Source: Sphingomonas sp. Leaf208 (GTDB taxonomy: Bacteria; Pseudomonadota; Alphaproteobacteria; Sphingomonadales; Sphingomonadaceae). Taken from it: DNA of 64,000 bases. The position numbers were made by a program, and so were the translations under genes. The notes below the pieces were generated by a model. That model was not told the DNA's origin. It searched no databases and worked only from the letters and a program-made list of their open reading frames with translations. Position 1 is the stretch's first letter, and every line of letters starts with the position of its first letter. The stretch is from positions 186,001-250,000 of the forward strand of contig NZ_LMKH01000034.1 in assembly GCF_001421415.1 (NCBI RefSeq), in the 5' to 3' direction. This document shows positions 55,378 through 63,960 of the stretch, in pieces.

Positions 55378-56112
55378 TTAAACCGTCTCGCGCAACGCCA
55401 GCGCCCGCTGGAACACCGCGTCGAACATCTCCGCCGTTAGCACACCGGTGTTCACGTTGTAGCGCGAGCAGTGGAAGCTATCGATCAGGATGCGCCCATC
55501 GGGCATCACATGCTCCGCCCCGTGCGCGAACCGCGCCTTGGGCAGCCGCCCACCCAGCATCTTTACCGCCGACTGATGCGCGATATGCCCCAAGGCCACG
55601 AACACCCGCGCGCTTGGCACCGCATCCGCCTGCGTCTCGAGGAACGGCCGGCAGGTGCGGATTTCCTCCGGCGTCGGCTTGTTCTCGGGCGGCAGGCACT
55701 TCACCGCATTGAGGATGATCGCGCCGTCCAGCGCCAGCCCGTCCTCTGCCTTCGCGCCATACGTCCCCGTCGCAAGCCCGAACCGCCCGAGCGTCTCGTA
55801 CAGGAACTGCCCCGCGTAATCGCCCGTGAACGCGCGCCCCGTACGGTTCGCGCCATGCTTCCCCGGCGCGAGGCCGATGATGCCGAGCCACGCCGCCGGA
55901 TCGCCGAACGCAGGAACGGGCGCGTTCCACCAGGTCGAGAACTCGGTCCGAAGCTGCTCACGCACGGCGACGAGGCGCGGGCAAAGCGGGCAGTCATGCG
56001 GCGGCTCGGTCTCGGGCAACGCGGAGACAGGCGTGAAGACGGTCGTAACGTCGACTTCGCCGTTCTCTTCGACGGTTTCGGGAAGCTCGGAGGTGTAAGG
56101 TGTGGAATCCAT
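55378..56112 (-). CDS. Uracil-DNA glycosylase, family 5 (UDGb-like, iron-sulfur)
   Basis: 244 residues. CPLCPRL and later CLPPENKPTPEEIRTC supply the four cysteines of a [4Fe-4S] cluster. GLAPGKHGANRTGRAFTGD and the C-terminal HCSRYNVNTG correspond to motifs of family 5 glycosylases (such as Thermus UDGb), which remove uracil and some deaminated purines. Family 4 is less likely because of the GANRTGR motif. It complements the family 1 ung at 51714. Confidence 0.85.
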   Translation of the reverse strand: MDSTPYTSELPETVEENGEVDVTTVFTPVSALPETEPPHDCPLCPRLVAVREQLRTEFSTWWNAPVPAFGDPAAWLGIIGLAPGKHGANRTGRAFTGDYAGQFLYETLGRFGLATGTYGAKAEDGLALDGAIILNAVKCLPPENKPTPEEIRTCRPFLETQADAVPSARVFVALGHIAHQSAVKMLGGRLPKARFAHGAEHVMPDGRILIDSFHCSRYNVNTGVLTAEMFDAVFQRALALRETV

Positions 56113-56134
56113 GGGATTGCGCTAGGCGGACCAA

Positions 56135-56644
56135 ATGTCGCCTGCAACCCCGCTCCCGCCGATCGCGCAGGCCGCAACCACCTACGCGATCGCGCTCGGC
56201 TCCAACCGACGTGGCCGCCACGGGGCCCCAGAACGCGAGATCGCCGCCGCGCTGGAGACGCTCGGCACTGTCGTCGCACGATCGCCGACCGTCGCCAGTG
56301 CACCGCTCGGTCCCTCGAACCGCCGCTACGCCAACGCCGTCGCACTGATCGAGACGCAGGAGGACCCCGCCGCGCTGCTAGTCCGCCTCAAACGGATCGA
56401 GCGCGCGTTCGGTCGCCGCCCCGGACGCCGCTGGGGAAGCCGCGTGATCGATCTCGACATCATCCTCTGGTCGGGCGGCGCGTGGTCGTCGCCCGGGCTC
56501 ACCGTGCCGCATGCCGCGTTCCGCACCCGCAGCTTCGTCCTCGGCCCCCTCGCTGGCCTGATCCCGACATGGCGCGATCCGCTGACCGGACGAACGATCC
56601 GGCAATTGGCGCAATCGGTTGACCGAAAGCGGCCACGCGATTAG
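56135..56644 (+). CDS. folK: 2-amino-4-hydroxy-6-hydroxymethyldihydropteridine pyrophosphokinase
   Basis: 169 residues. YAIALGSNRRG at the N-terminus, FGRRPGRRWGSRVIDLDIIL (HPPK signature with its two Asp) and VPHAAFRTRSFVLGPL. It transfers pyrophosphate to hydroxymethyldihydropterin in folate synthesis. Divergent from the family 5 glycosylase with only 22 bp between them. The tRNA gene follows after 21 bp. Confidence 0.93.
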   Translation: MSPATPLPPIAQAATTYAIALGSNRRGRHGAPEREIAAALETLGTVVARSPTVASAPLGPSNRRYANAVALIETQEDPAALLVRLKRIERAFGRRPGRRWGSRVIDLDIILWSGGAWSSPGLTVPHAAFRTRSFVLGPLAGLIPTWRDPLTGRTIRQLAQSVDRKRPRD

Positions 56645-56665
56645 GTGCGCGGTCCACGATGGCGG

Positions 56666-56741
56666 GGGTCCGTAGCTCAGTTGGTAGAGCAAGCGACTTT
56701 TAATCGAGAGGTCCCGGGTTCGAGCCCCGGCGGACCCACCA
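56666..56741 (+). tRNA. tRNA-Lys (anticodon TTT)
   Basis: Cloverleaf: acceptor GGGTCCG / CGGACCC, D arm GCTC-AGTTGGTA-GAGC, anticodon loop CTTTTAA, T arm CCGGG-TTCGAGC-CCCGG, and encoded CCA. The anticodon stem is paired at three positions and mismatched at its outer two, a form that is also familiar from other genomes. Reading frames across it give the well-known spurious peptide VAQLVEQATFNREVPGSSPG. Confidence 0.95.
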
Positions 56742-57454
56742 TCGATGCCTCGGGCGATGCGCCGAGCAGGCGGCGGCATGTCCCGGCGATTCTCGCGGGC
56801 GCGTCAGTCGCGGCGATTGGGCTTGCCCTCATCCTCCTCGTCGGACTCGCGGTCGATCACTGGCCGTTCGCGTTCGACCGGTCGATCATCCTCGGTCTGC
56901 GCGCGTGGGGCGGGCCGTCATGGCTGCCCAAGGTCGCAGCCGACGTCACCGCGCTCGGCGGCGGCATCGTCCTGACGATCGTCGTGGTGGTCGCCGCTGG
57001 CCTCCTGATCGTTCAGCGCCTCTGGCTGACCGCCGCCGCGATGGTCGCGGCCAGCGTCACCGGCAATATCGTGGTCGAACTGGTCAAGCTGCAGGTCGCC
57101 CGCCCGCGCCCCGACATCGTCGCGCACCTCGTCACCGTCACGCATATGAGCTTCCCGAGCGGGCATTCGGCGAACAGCGCGATCGTCTATCTCACGCTCG
57201 CCGGCCTCGCCTCGCAGGTGACCCGGGATCGCGCGACCCGAGCGTATCTGCTGGTCGTCGCGATCCTGCTGGTCGGCGCGATCGGCTGCAGCCGCGTGTA
57301 TCTGGGCGTCCACTGGCCGAGCGACGTGCTTTCCGGATGGAGCTTCGGCACGCTGTGGGCGCTCGCCTGGTGGCTCGCCACCGCCCGCGCGCGACGGGCG
57401 ATCGGCGGTGAGCGCCACGCGTTCGGCACCCCGCCCGCCGACCCGGCCTCCTAG
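56741..57454 (+). CDS. PAP2-family phosphatase, start codon not identifiable
   Basis: 237 codons from the end of the tRNA. Six membrane helices and the PAP2 signature: KLQVARPRP, FPSGHSANSA and SRVYLGVHWPSDVLSGW. These enzymes dephosphorylate lipid phosphates such as undecaprenyl diphosphate. Between the tRNA and the first membrane helix (VPAILAGASVAAIGLALILL) the frame has no ATG, GTG or TTG; the nearest upstream start (GTG 56645, or a TTG) would read through the tRNA. The first usable codon is not clear; ATC 56741 or ATT could serve, or the 5' end was lost. Confidence 0.75.
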   Translation: MDASGDAPSRRRHVPAILAGASVAAIGLALILLVGLAVDHWPFAFDRSIILGLRAWGGPSWLPKVAADVTALGGGIVLTIVVVVAAGLLIVQRLWLTAAAMVAASVTGNIVVELVKLQVARPRPDIVAHLVTVTHMSFPSGHSANSAIVYLTLAGLASQVTRDRATRAYLLVVAILLVGAIGCSRVYLGVHWPSDVLSGWSFGTLWALAWWLATARARRAIGGERHAFGTPPADPAS

Positions 57455-58449
57455 CGGCCCTTCTCCGCCAGCGCCCGCTCCCACGCCAGCGCATCGCGGA
57501 CGATGCCGTCGAGATCGGCGTGGCGTGGAGTCCAGTCGAGCGTCTCGAGGATCGCGCGATTGTCCGAGATCAGCATCGCCGGATCGCCCGCGCGACGCCC
57601 TTCCAGGCGACGCTCGATAGTCCGGTTGGTAACCTTGTCGACCGCATCGAGCACCTCGAGCACCGAGAAACCCTTGCCATAGCCCGCGTTGAGCGTGTGG
57701 CTCTTGGCAGGGTTCGCGATCAGGACTTCCAACGCGGCGACATGCGCAGCGGCGAGGTCGGTGACGTGGATGTAATCGCGCACGCCGGTGCCGTCTGGCG
57801 TGGCGAAGTCGGTCCCGTAGACGCCGACCGCGTCACGCTTGCCGGTCGCGGCCTCGACCGCGATCTTGATCAGGTGGGTGGCGCCGACCGTCGACTGACC
57901 GCTGCGCCCCTGCGGATCGGCGCCGGCGACGTTGAAGTAGCGCAGCGCCGCGTAGTTCATCGGATGCGCCGCGGCGACGTCGCGCAGCATCGCCTCGGTC
58001 ATCAGCTTCGACATGCCGTAGGGGTTGATCGGCACGGTCGGATCGCCCTCCGCGACGGGCACCTTCTCGGGCGTGCCATAAGTCGCGGCGGTCGACGAGA
58101 AGATGAAGTGCGGCACGCCCTCGACGACCGCGCTCTCGATCAGCGCACGGCTGGCGGCGGTGTTGTTGCGGTAATATTTGAGCGGATCGCTGACCGATTC
58201 GGGGACCACGACCGAGCCGGCGAAATGCATGATCGCGCGGACGTTATGCTCGCGAATCGCCGCGCGGACCTTCACATCGTCAGCGACGTTCGCCTCGACG
58301 AGTGCGGCGCGGGCGTCGACCGCCCAGTCGAACCCGGTGACCAGATTGTCGAGCACGACGACGTCATATCCCGCATCGAGCAGCGCCAGCACAGCGTGGC
58401 TGCCGATATAGCCGGCGCCGCCGGTGACCATAACCTTACCGTCGATCAT
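57451..58449 (-). CDS. galE: UDP-glucose 4-epimerase
   Basis: 332 residues. [12 protein letters not shown]-binding motif near residue 10, catalytic Ser in [13 protein letters not shown] (Tyr-x-x-x-Lys) and the C-terminal [17 protein letters not shown]. It interconverts UDP-glucose and UDP-galactose, supplying precursors for surface polysaccharides. Stops against the convergent PAP2 gene (4-bp overlap) and is divergent from msrA. Confidence 0.95.
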   Translation of the reverse strand: MIDGKVMVTGGAGYIGSHAVLALLDAGYDVVVLDNLVTGFDWAVDARAALVEANVADDVKVRAAIREHNVRAIMHFAGSVVVPESVSDPLKYYRNNTAASRALIESAVVEGVPHFIFSSTAATYGTPEKVPVAEGDPTVPINPYGMSKLMTEAMLRDVAAAHPMNYAALRYFNVAGADPQGRSGQSTVGATHLIKIAVEAATGKRDAVGVYGTDFATPDGTGVRDYIHVTDLAAAHVAALEVLIANPAKSHTLNAGYGKGFSVLEVLDAVDKVTNRTIERRLEGRRAGDPAMLISDNRAILETLDWTPRHADLDGIVRDALAWERALAEKGR

Positions 58450-58508
58450 ACGCGTCTCCTCTTTGTTGCGCGGTAGCGACTTCCTATCTTGGGAGAAAGG
58501 AGATCGTG

Positions 58509-59051
58509 ATGACGGATTATGTAACGCTCGCCGGCGGCTGCTTCTGGTGCACCGAGGCGGTATTCAAGGACGTGATCGGCGTGAAGAGCGCTGAGAGCGG
58601 CTATATCGGCGGGCACGTGCCGAACCCGAGCTACAAGCAGGTGTGCGGTGGCGACACCGGCCATGCCGAGGCGATCCGGATCGGCTTCGATCCGGAGCAG
58701 CTGAAGCTCGCCGACCTGCTCGACATCTTCTTCGCGACGCATGACGCGACGACGCTGAACCGACAGGGCAACGACGTCGGCACGCAGTATCGCTCGGCGA
58801 TGTTCCCGGCGGACGATGCGCAGAAGGCGGAGATGGAGGCGGCGTTGGAGCGGGCGCAGGCGGACTCGCCGAAGCCTATCGTCACCACGATCGAGCCGAT
58901 GGACACGTGGTACGAAGCCGAGGGCTATCACCAGGATTACTGGGAAACCTCGGGCCGCTCGAACCCGTATTGCATGGCGGTGATCCCGCCCAAGCTGCAG
59001 AAGCTCCGCAAGAGCTTTGCCGCACGGTCCAAGGCGGCGGTGAACGCGTAA
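58509..59051 (+). CDS. msrA: Peptide methionine sulfoxide reductase MsrA
   Basis: 180 residues from ATG 58509 (AGGAG 6 bp upstream; GTG 58506 less likely). Active-site [10 protein letters not shown] with the catalytic cysteine, followed by [12 protein letters not shown] and [13 protein letters not shown]. It reduces the S-form of methionine sulfoxide. No msrB is adjacent. Complete. Confidence 0.95.
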   Translation: MTDYVTLAGGCFWCTEAVFKDVIGVKSAESGYIGGHVPNPSYKQVCGGDTGHAEAIRIGFDPEQLKLADLLDIFFATHDATTLNRQGNDVGTQYRSAMFPADDAQKAEMEAALERAQADSPKPIVTTIEPMDTWYEAEGYHQDYWETSGRSNPYCMAVIPPKLQKLRKSFAARSKAAVNA

Positions 59052-59066
59052 GATTGGACCAATGCT

Positions 59067-59142
59067 GTTCCCCCGCGGATGCGGGGGCCCAGCTGAATAT
59101 CGTAGTCCGACCTGACCCTGGACCCTCGCCTCCGCGGGGGAA
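59067..59142. repeat. Palindromic repeat, family E
   Basis: GTTCCCCCGCGGATGCGGGG with GCCCAGCTG, opposite CCCTCGCCTCCGCGGGGGAA. It fills the gap between convergent msrA and the Sua5 gene. Confidence 0.8.
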
Positions 59143-59148
59143 CGGGAT

Positions 59149-60168
59149 TTAGCGGTGAGCGGCGCGGCGCACGCGGTCGTTGATCGCTTCGCCGATACCT
59201 TCAGGCGGAATCGGCGCAACAGCAATCTTCGGACGTTCGTTCGCATCGGCAGCGTGAAGCAGGTCGAACAGTCTCGCTGCGGCTTCGACAAGGTTTCCCG
59301 ACGCGGAGAGCGACACGTCGCCTGTCACATCGCCGAAACCAATCAGCCACTCATCAGACCCTGTCTCGGTCGCATTCAACCGGAGCGGCTTGCTCGGCGC
59401 ATAATGGCTCTCTAGCTGCCCTGGCGCCGTCACCCCACTACCAATCCCCCCCGGCGAAGGCCGGGGTCCAATTGAGGGACGGTCATGACGCAGGTCGTGA
59501 CCGGTTACATCCGACGTTCCAATTGGGCCCCGGCCTCCGCCGGGGGGGTGCTCTAAGTACTGCCGGATAGCCTCCGCAGTTACCGGCCCCGGCCGCAACA
59601 CCGTCCGCCCCGCCACGATCGTCGACTCCAATCCCGCCTCGGTAGCCCCATCGTCGAGGATCAGCGGCACGTTCCCCCCCAAGCTCCCCGCAACGTGCGC
59701 AGCGCAAGTCGGGCTGATCCCCCCGCTCGCATTGGCCGAAGGCGCCGCCAAAGGCCGCCCCGACGCCGCGATCAACCCCTGCATAGCCCGGTGCCGCGGC
59801 ACCCGGATCGCGATCGTATCCAACCCCGCCGTCACCAGCGAAGCGATCCCCGAATCCCCCCTTACCGGCAACACCAGCGTCAAAGGCCCCGGCCAGAACG
59901 CCGCCGCCAACGCCCGAGCATCCGCATCGAACACCGCAATCCGCTCCGCCGCCGCCAGATCCGCCACATGCACGATTAGCGGATTGAAGCTCGGCCGCCC
60001 CTTCGCCGCATAAATCCGCGCCACCGCCTCCGCATTCGTCGCGTCCGCCGCCAGCCCGTACACCGTCTCGGTCGGCACCGCGACGATCCCCCCGTCGCGA
60101 ATCAGCGCGGCGGCTTCGGCGATCGCGGCCGTGCCGTAGGGTAAAATCCGAGGGTGTGGACGGGTCAT
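59149..60168 (-). CDS. sua5: L-threonylcarbamoyladenylate synthase (Sua5 type) with in-frame repeat insertion
   Basis: 339 residues from ATG 60168. The TsaC-like catalytic domain (1-200) has PTETVYGLAADA, KGRPSFNPLIVHV and the GLESTIV region; the Sua5 domain begins at SHYAPSKPLRL (254-264). It makes the TC-AMP used for t6A37 tRNA modification. Residues about 207-243 (PPGGGRGPIGTSDVTG...PRPSPGG) are encoded by a copy of palindromic repeat family D, placed in the linker between the domains and kept in frame. All catalytic motifs are preserved. Confidence 0.93.
   Translation of the reverse strand: MTRPHPRILPYGTAAIAEAAALIRDGGIVAVPTETVYGLAADATNAEAVARIYAAKGRPSFNPLIVHVADLAAAERIAVFDADARALAAAFWPGPLTLVLPVRGDSGIASLVTAGLDTIAIRVPRHRAMQGLIAASGRPLAAPSANASGGISPTCAAHVAGSLGGNVPLILDDGATEAGLESTIVAGRTVLRPGPVTAEAIRQYLEHPPGGGRGPIGTSDVTGHDLRHDRPSIGPRPSPGGIGSGVTAPGQLESHYAPSKPLRLNATETGSDEWLIGFGDVTGDVSLSASGNLVEAAARLFDLLHAADANERPKIAVAPIPPEGIGEAINDRVRRAAHR
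59445..59551. repeat. Palindromic repeat family D inside the Sua5 gene
   Basis: CCCCCGGCGAAGGCCGGGGT with CCAATTGAG, and CCAATTGGGCCCCGGCCTCC with GCCGGGGGGG, the same arms as the intergenic copies at 33321 and 45975. The element contributes about 36 codons without a stop on the minus strand. Confidence 0.85.
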
Positions 60169-60214
60169 TCCACAGGCGTATAGCGGGTCCAAACCGTAGC
60201 GATAAGAGGATGCG

Positions 60215-61927
60215 ATGGCCTTCACTCCAGCAACCACCGAACAGCGTTTCGTGCTCGACCATGTCGTGCGGATCGGCGAGATCGCCGCGACCGAACGCTA
60301 TGCCGCCGCCAGCGACGACGTCGTCGACGCGGTCCTCGAAGGCGTCGGCCAGTTGGCGTCGGGCGAATGGGCGCCGCTCAACCGCACCGGCGACACCGTC
60401 GGCGCAAAATGGACCCCCGACGGCGTGGTCATGCCCGACGGCTTCGCGCAGGCGTACAAGGATTATGTCGAGGGTGGCTGGGGCGGAATCGGCGTCGAGG
60501 AGGAATGGGGCGGGCAGGGCCTGCCGTTCGCGATCCAGACCGCGGTGCTCGACACGCTCGGCTCGGCGAACATGGGCTTCGCGCTGTGCCCGACGCTGAC
60601 CGTCGGCGCGATCGAGGCGCTCCAGCATCACGGCTCGCCCGAGCAGCGGGCGCTCTACCTTCCTCATCTCGCTACCGGCGAATGGACCGGCACGATGAAC
60701 CTCACCGAGCCGCAGGCCGGCTCCGACGTCGGCGCCCTCCGCGCCACCGCCACCCCGCTCGGTGACGGCAAGTGGAGCATCAAGGGCACCAAGATCTACA
60801 TCTCGTTCGGCGATCACGACATGGCACCGAACATCGTCCACCTCGTCCTCGCGCGGACGCCGGGCGCACCCGCGGGCACGAAAGGCATCTCGCTGTTCCT
60901 CGTCCCCAAGTACCGCCTCCAGGACGACGGCACGCCGGGCGACTTCAACGACGTCCGCGTCGTCTCGATCGAGCACAAGATGGGGCTTCACGCCTCGCCC
61001 ACCTGTGTCTTGAGCTTCGGGGACAACGACGACTGCATCGGCGAACTGATCGGCGCGGAGCTCGGCGGCATCCGCGCGATGTTCACGATGATGAACAACG
61101 CGCGGTTGAACGTCGGCCTCCAGGGCGTCCAGGTCGCCGAAGGCGCGACACAGGGCGCGGTCGCCTACGCGCTCGACCGCGTCCAGTCGGCGCGCGCCGG
61201 CTCGCCGAACAAGGACTCGGTCAAGATCGTCGAGCATCCCGACGTCCGCCGCATGCTGATGCGGATGAAGGCGCAGACCCAGGCGGCCCGCGCGCTCGTC
61301 TACTACGCGGCCGGGCAGGTCGACCGCGCCAATCTCGGCGACCATGCCGCGCGCAACCGGCTCGAACTCGTCACGCCACTCGCCAAGGCGCACGGCACCG
61401 ATCTCGGCAACGAAGTCGCATCGCTCGGCATCCAGGTCCACGGCGGCATGGGCTATGTCGAGGAAACCGGCGCCGCACAGTATTTCCGCGATGCCCGCAT
61501 CACACCGATCTACGAGGGCACGAACGGCATTCAGGCGGCGGATCTGGTCGGGCGCAAGCTCGGCCTGGATAACGGAGGCGCGTTCGCAGCGCTGATCGCC
61601 GACATCCGCGCGGAAGCGAAGGACGAGCGGCTCCTGGCGCTGGTCGACGCGTGCGAAGCGATCGGGCGTAAACTCGCTACCGCGGACGTCGACGACAAGC
61701 TGGCCGCAAGCTACCCCTTCCTCACGATGCTGTCGGTCGCCACCTGCGGCTGGCTGATGGAGCGGCAGGGCGGCGTCGCCGGCAGTGACGATTTCGGCCG
61801 GATGAAGACCGCAGCGGTGCGCTTCTACCTCGACCAGATCGTCCCCGAGGCGATGGGCCTGAACGCGGCCGCGAACGCGAGCGCGGCGGTGCTCTACTCG
61901 ATCGAAGCGGACCTGTTCGCGGCCTGA
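60215..61927 (+). CDS. Acyl-CoA dehydrogenase (DmdC-like long form)
   Basis: 570 residues. FAD-dependent dehydrogenase with NLTEPQAGSDVG, the catalytic region ITPIYEGTNGIQAADLVGRKL carrying the Glu, and GIQVHGGMGYVEE. The extra C-terminal 120 residues and the N-terminal SDDVVDAVLEGVG match the group with 3-methylmercaptopropionyl-CoA dehydrogenase (DmdC), although most members act on other acyl-CoAs. No neighbouring beta-oxidation genes. Substrate not determined. Starts 46 bp from the divergent Sua5 gene. Confidence 0.88.
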   Translation: MAFTPATTEQRFVLDHVVRIGEIAATERYAAASDDVVDAVLEGVGQLASGEWAPLNRTGDTVGAKWTPDGVVMPDGFAQAYKDYVEGGWGGIGVEEEWGGQGLPFAIQTAVLDTLGSANMGFALCPTLTVGAIEALQHHGSPEQRALYLPHLATGEWTGTMNLTEPQAGSDVGALRATATPLGDGKWSIKGTKIYISFGDHDMAPNIVHLVLARTPGAPAGTKGISLFLVPKYRLQDDGTPGDFNDVRVVSIEHKMGLHASPTCVLSFGDNDDCIGELIGAELGGIRAMFTMMNNARLNVGLQGVQVAEGATQGAVAYALDRVQSARAGSPNKDSVKIVEHPDVRRMLMRMKAQTQAARALVYYAAGQVDRANLGDHAARNRLELVTPLAKAHGTDLGNEVASLGIQVHGGMGYVEETGAAQYFRDARITPIYEGTNGIQAADLVGRKLGLDNGGAFAALIADIRAEAKDERLLALVDACEAIGRKLATADVDDKLAASYPFLTMLSVATCGWLMERQGGVAGSDDFGRMKTAAVRFYLDQIVPEAMGLNAAANASAAVLYSIEADLFAA

Positions 61928-61941
61928 GCTAACCCCGCCAC

Positions 61942-62027
61942 CCGTCATCCTGACGAAAGTCAGGATCCAGAGCCAAGCACGGCGACGCCTTTGGCTCTGG
62001 ATCCTGGGTCGAGCCCAGGATGACGGG
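61942..62027. repeat. Palindromic repeat, family A
   Basis: CCCGTCATCCTGACGAAAGT with CAGGATCCAGAGCCAA and its facing arms TTGGCTCTGGATCCTGGGTC and CCCAGGATGACGGG. A loop of about 14 bp. The second member of the family first seen at 103. Confidence 0.85.
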
Positions 62028-62080
62028 ATGACGATGGCGACGTTCTTCTTCCCGTCTGTGTCGACACGACGGCCTTCGCA

Positions 62081-62206
62081 ATCCTCCCCCGCAAGGGGGA
62101 GGTGGCACCGAAGGTGACGGAGGGGGAGGAACACGCAACGACGGTAAACCCTTACCGCCCCCTCCGTCTGGCAAGCGCCAGCCACCTCCCCCTTGCGGGG
62201 GAGGAT
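62081..62206. repeat. Palindromic repeat, family B
   Basis: ATCCTCCCCCGCAAGGGGGA and CCCCCTTGCGGGGGAGGAT, with inner GGTGACGGAGGGGGAGG and CCCCCTCCGTCTGGC, the opposite orientation to the copy at 18927. Confidence 0.85.
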
Positions 62207-62248
62207 CGACGTCCAGCGCCTCTCGGTCGTGACAGCGCCAAACCACAC

Positions 62249-62342
62249 CGTCATGCCGGGCTCGTTCCGGCATCCACCAGTCCGCAAACTCGTGAGAATC
62301 GAGAGTGAGGAACGGTGGACCCCGGAACAAGCCCGGAGTGAC
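62249..62342. repeat. Palindromic repeat, family G
   Basis: CGTCATGCCGGGCTCGTTCC with GGCATCCACC, opposed by GGTGGACCCCGGAACAAGCC with CGGAGTGAC. One copy only in this window. Confidence 0.65.
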
Positions 62343-62368
62343 AAAGCGAGCAGGGATGGCGCCCCTTT

Positions 62369-62442
62369 TCCCGTTCGCCCTGAGCGTAGTCGAAGGGCAT
62401 GCCCAACGCGCAGGTGCTTCGACTTCGCTCGGCACGAACGGG
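62369..62442. repeat. Short palindromic repeat related to family F
   Basis: CCCGTTCGCCCTGAGCGTAG with TCGAAGGGC, opposed by GCTTCGACTTCGCTCGGCAC and GAACGGGG. The outer arms (CGTTCG / CGAACG) are shared with family F. Confidence 0.65.
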
Positions 62443-62543
62443 GGGAGGGGGCGTTGCGTCATGTGCAACATCAGGTCCCCGCACTCGACGCCCCCGCCCA
62501 ACGGACGGTATGGGGAAACACAAAATCTCTGAAAGCCCGACCG

Positions 62544-63359
62544 ATGTTCGACCTCGAAGCCTATCTCCTCCGTGTCGCGATGCCCGCGCGGCCCACGCTC
62601 GACTCGATCGGCCTCGGCCGCCTCCAGCACGCGCACCGCCTCTCGATCCCGTTCGAAGACCTCGACGTCGTCCTCGGCCGCGGCATCGCAATCGACACCG
62701 ATTCAGTCTTCGCCAAGCTCGTCACCGCACGCCGCGGCGGCTATTGCTTCGAACACAACCGCCTCTTCCTCGACGCGCTCGCGGAACTCGGCTTCACCGC
62801 ACGCCCGTTGCTAGCCCGCGTGTGGATCGCCACGACCGACGTACCGCCGCTCACGCACACCTTCGCGCTGGTGACGATCGACGGTCAGGACTGGATCGCC
62901 GACACCGGCTTCGGCGGCAGCTACACGCCCGTCCTCCCGCTCGCCGACGGCGCCGAGGCAACCGCCCCCGACGGCGCCCGTTTCCGCCTCGAAGCGACCG
63001 AACAAGGCTGGACGCTGCTCCGCGACGGCGATCCGATGACTACCGATGGTCGCGGCGAGACGGGAGGATTCCAGCCGCAGTACAGCTTCACGCTCGCGCA
63101 AGTGTTCGACGCCGATCTCGCGCTGTCGAACCACTGGACTTCCACCGCACCGTCCAGCCGCTTCACGCACACCCCGATCACCAGCATCGTCCTGCCGAAC
63201 GGCTTCGCCTCGCTGATCGGGCGCAACTACCGCCGGCGCTCGGGGACCGACACGACCGTCGGCGAGATCACCGACCCCCGCGTGTACCGTATCCGCATGA
63301 GCCTGTTGTTCGGGATCGACCTGAGCGTCGAAGATGTCGCCGCGCTGGGATTGTTTTGA
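62544..63359 (+). CDS. Arylamine N-acetyltransferase
   Basis: 271 residues from ATG 62544; an earlier frame reaches 62193 but only through repeats. The catalytic triad is Cys in RRGGYCFEHN, His in LTHTFALV and Asp in WIADTGFGG. It transfers acetyl from acetyl-CoA to aromatic amines and hydrazines. SIPFEDLDVVLGRG precedes the triad as in other NATs. The C-terminal lid is complete. Complete gene, no operon partner. Confidence 0.93.
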   Translation: MFDLEAYLLRVAMPARPTLDSIGLGRLQHAHRLSIPFEDLDVVLGRGIAIDTDSVFAKLVTARRGGYCFEHNRLFLDALAELGFTARPLLARVWIATTDVPPLTHTFALVTIDGQDWIADTGFGGSYTPVLPLADGAEATAPDGARFRLEATEQGWTLLRDGDPMTTDGRGETGGFQPQYSFTLAQVFDADLALSNHWTSTAPSSRFTHTPITSIVLPNGFASLIGRNYRRRSGTDTTVGEITDPRVYRIRMSLLFGIDLSVEDVAALGLF

Positions 63360-63374
63360 AGCAGCACCCCGCTT

Positions 63375-63517
63375 CCGTTCGTGCTGAGTAGCGACCGAGT
63401 AGCTGCGTCAGCAGCGTATCGAGGGTGCGTATCGAAGCATGGGTTCCCCGCGCCAACCTGTCCTTCGATACGTCCTCTCGCTACGCGGCTTCGCGCCTAC
63501 TCAGGACGAACGGGGGG
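63375..63517. repeat. Palindromic repeat, family F
   Basis: CCGTTCGTGCTGAGTAG and CTACTCAGGACGAACGG arms with inner GTATCGAGGG copies. Very close to the copy at 5947-6101. The rest of 63360-63586 holds no gene. Confidence 0.8.
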
Positions 63518-63586
63518 AGCACGAACGGGACAGGGTGAAGACAAACGCAAGGGGCAGGGGAGGCGGAGGAAATCGCTCGCAGCGAC

Positions 63587-63943
63587 TTAAGCCCGCTCAC
63601 GCTCCAGCAGATCATGCGCATCCAACCCCAGCAGGTCGATATGCCCCAGGATCCGCGGCCACTGCGTCGTCACGAAATTCTCGCGCTCCGCCACCCGCAA
63701 AGCCTCCGCCGCACCCGGCATCACGAACATGCCGACCCCGCGCCGGACCTCGACATACCCGTCGTCCTGAAAGCTCTGATACGCCTTGGCGACCGTCAGC
63801 GGGTTCGCCCCCTGCTCGGCGGCGAACGCGCGCACCGACGGCAACTGATCGCCCGCACGGTAATCACCGCGTAAAATCCCCGCGGCGATCGTGCTGCGAA
63901 GGCGGATATAAACGGGGCTGTCGTCGCTGCTGAGCGCTGTCAT
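63587..63943 (-). CDS. GntR-family regulator, YtrA subfamily
   Basis: 118 residues. Winged helix: PVYIRLRSTIAAGILRGDYRAGDQLPSVRAFAAEQG followed by NPLTVAKAYQSFQDDGYVEVRRGVGMFV. The short C-terminal extension (about 45 residues) without an effector domain marks the YtrA group, which usually controls neighbouring ABC transporters and itself. A perfect inverted repeat overlaps its start. The likely targets, beyond the window edge, are not visible. Confidence 0.9.
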   Translation of the reverse strand: MTALSSDDSPVYIRLRSTIAAGILRGDYRAGDQLPSVRAFAAEQGANPLTVAKAYQSFQDDGYVEVRRGVGMFVMPGAAEALRVAERENFVTTQWPRILGHIDLLGLDAHDLLERERA

Positions 63944-63960
63944 GCTGTTCTAATACAGCA
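63943..63960. promoter_or_regulatory. Probable operator of the GntR gene
   Basis: TGCTGT-TCTAAT-ACAGCA, a perfect 6-6-6 inverted repeat that begins at the first base of the start codon of the regulator. This position suits autorepression. The remaining bases to 64000 show no further feature. Confidence 0.6.

Larger units (their letters stand above)
61928..62543. other. Gene-free interval of 616 bp made almost entirely of palindromic repeats
   Basis: Four elements of four different families stand side by side: A (61942-62027), B (62081-62206), one of type G (62249-62342) and a short relative of F (62369-62442). Only the last 100 bp before the N-acetyltransferase gene are free of repeats. No gene was found. 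Confidence 0.75.

Noticed and set aside
56645..56740. PAP2 start at GTG 56645
   Set aside because: This start would translate the tRNA-Lys gene; the resulting peptide VAQLVEQATFNREVPGSSPG is a known artefact of tRNA-Lys genes.
59483..62344. Minus-strand frame of 953 codons opposite the acyl-CoA dehydrogenase
   Set aside because: It runs across several genes and repeats in the wrong frame and shows no family motif.
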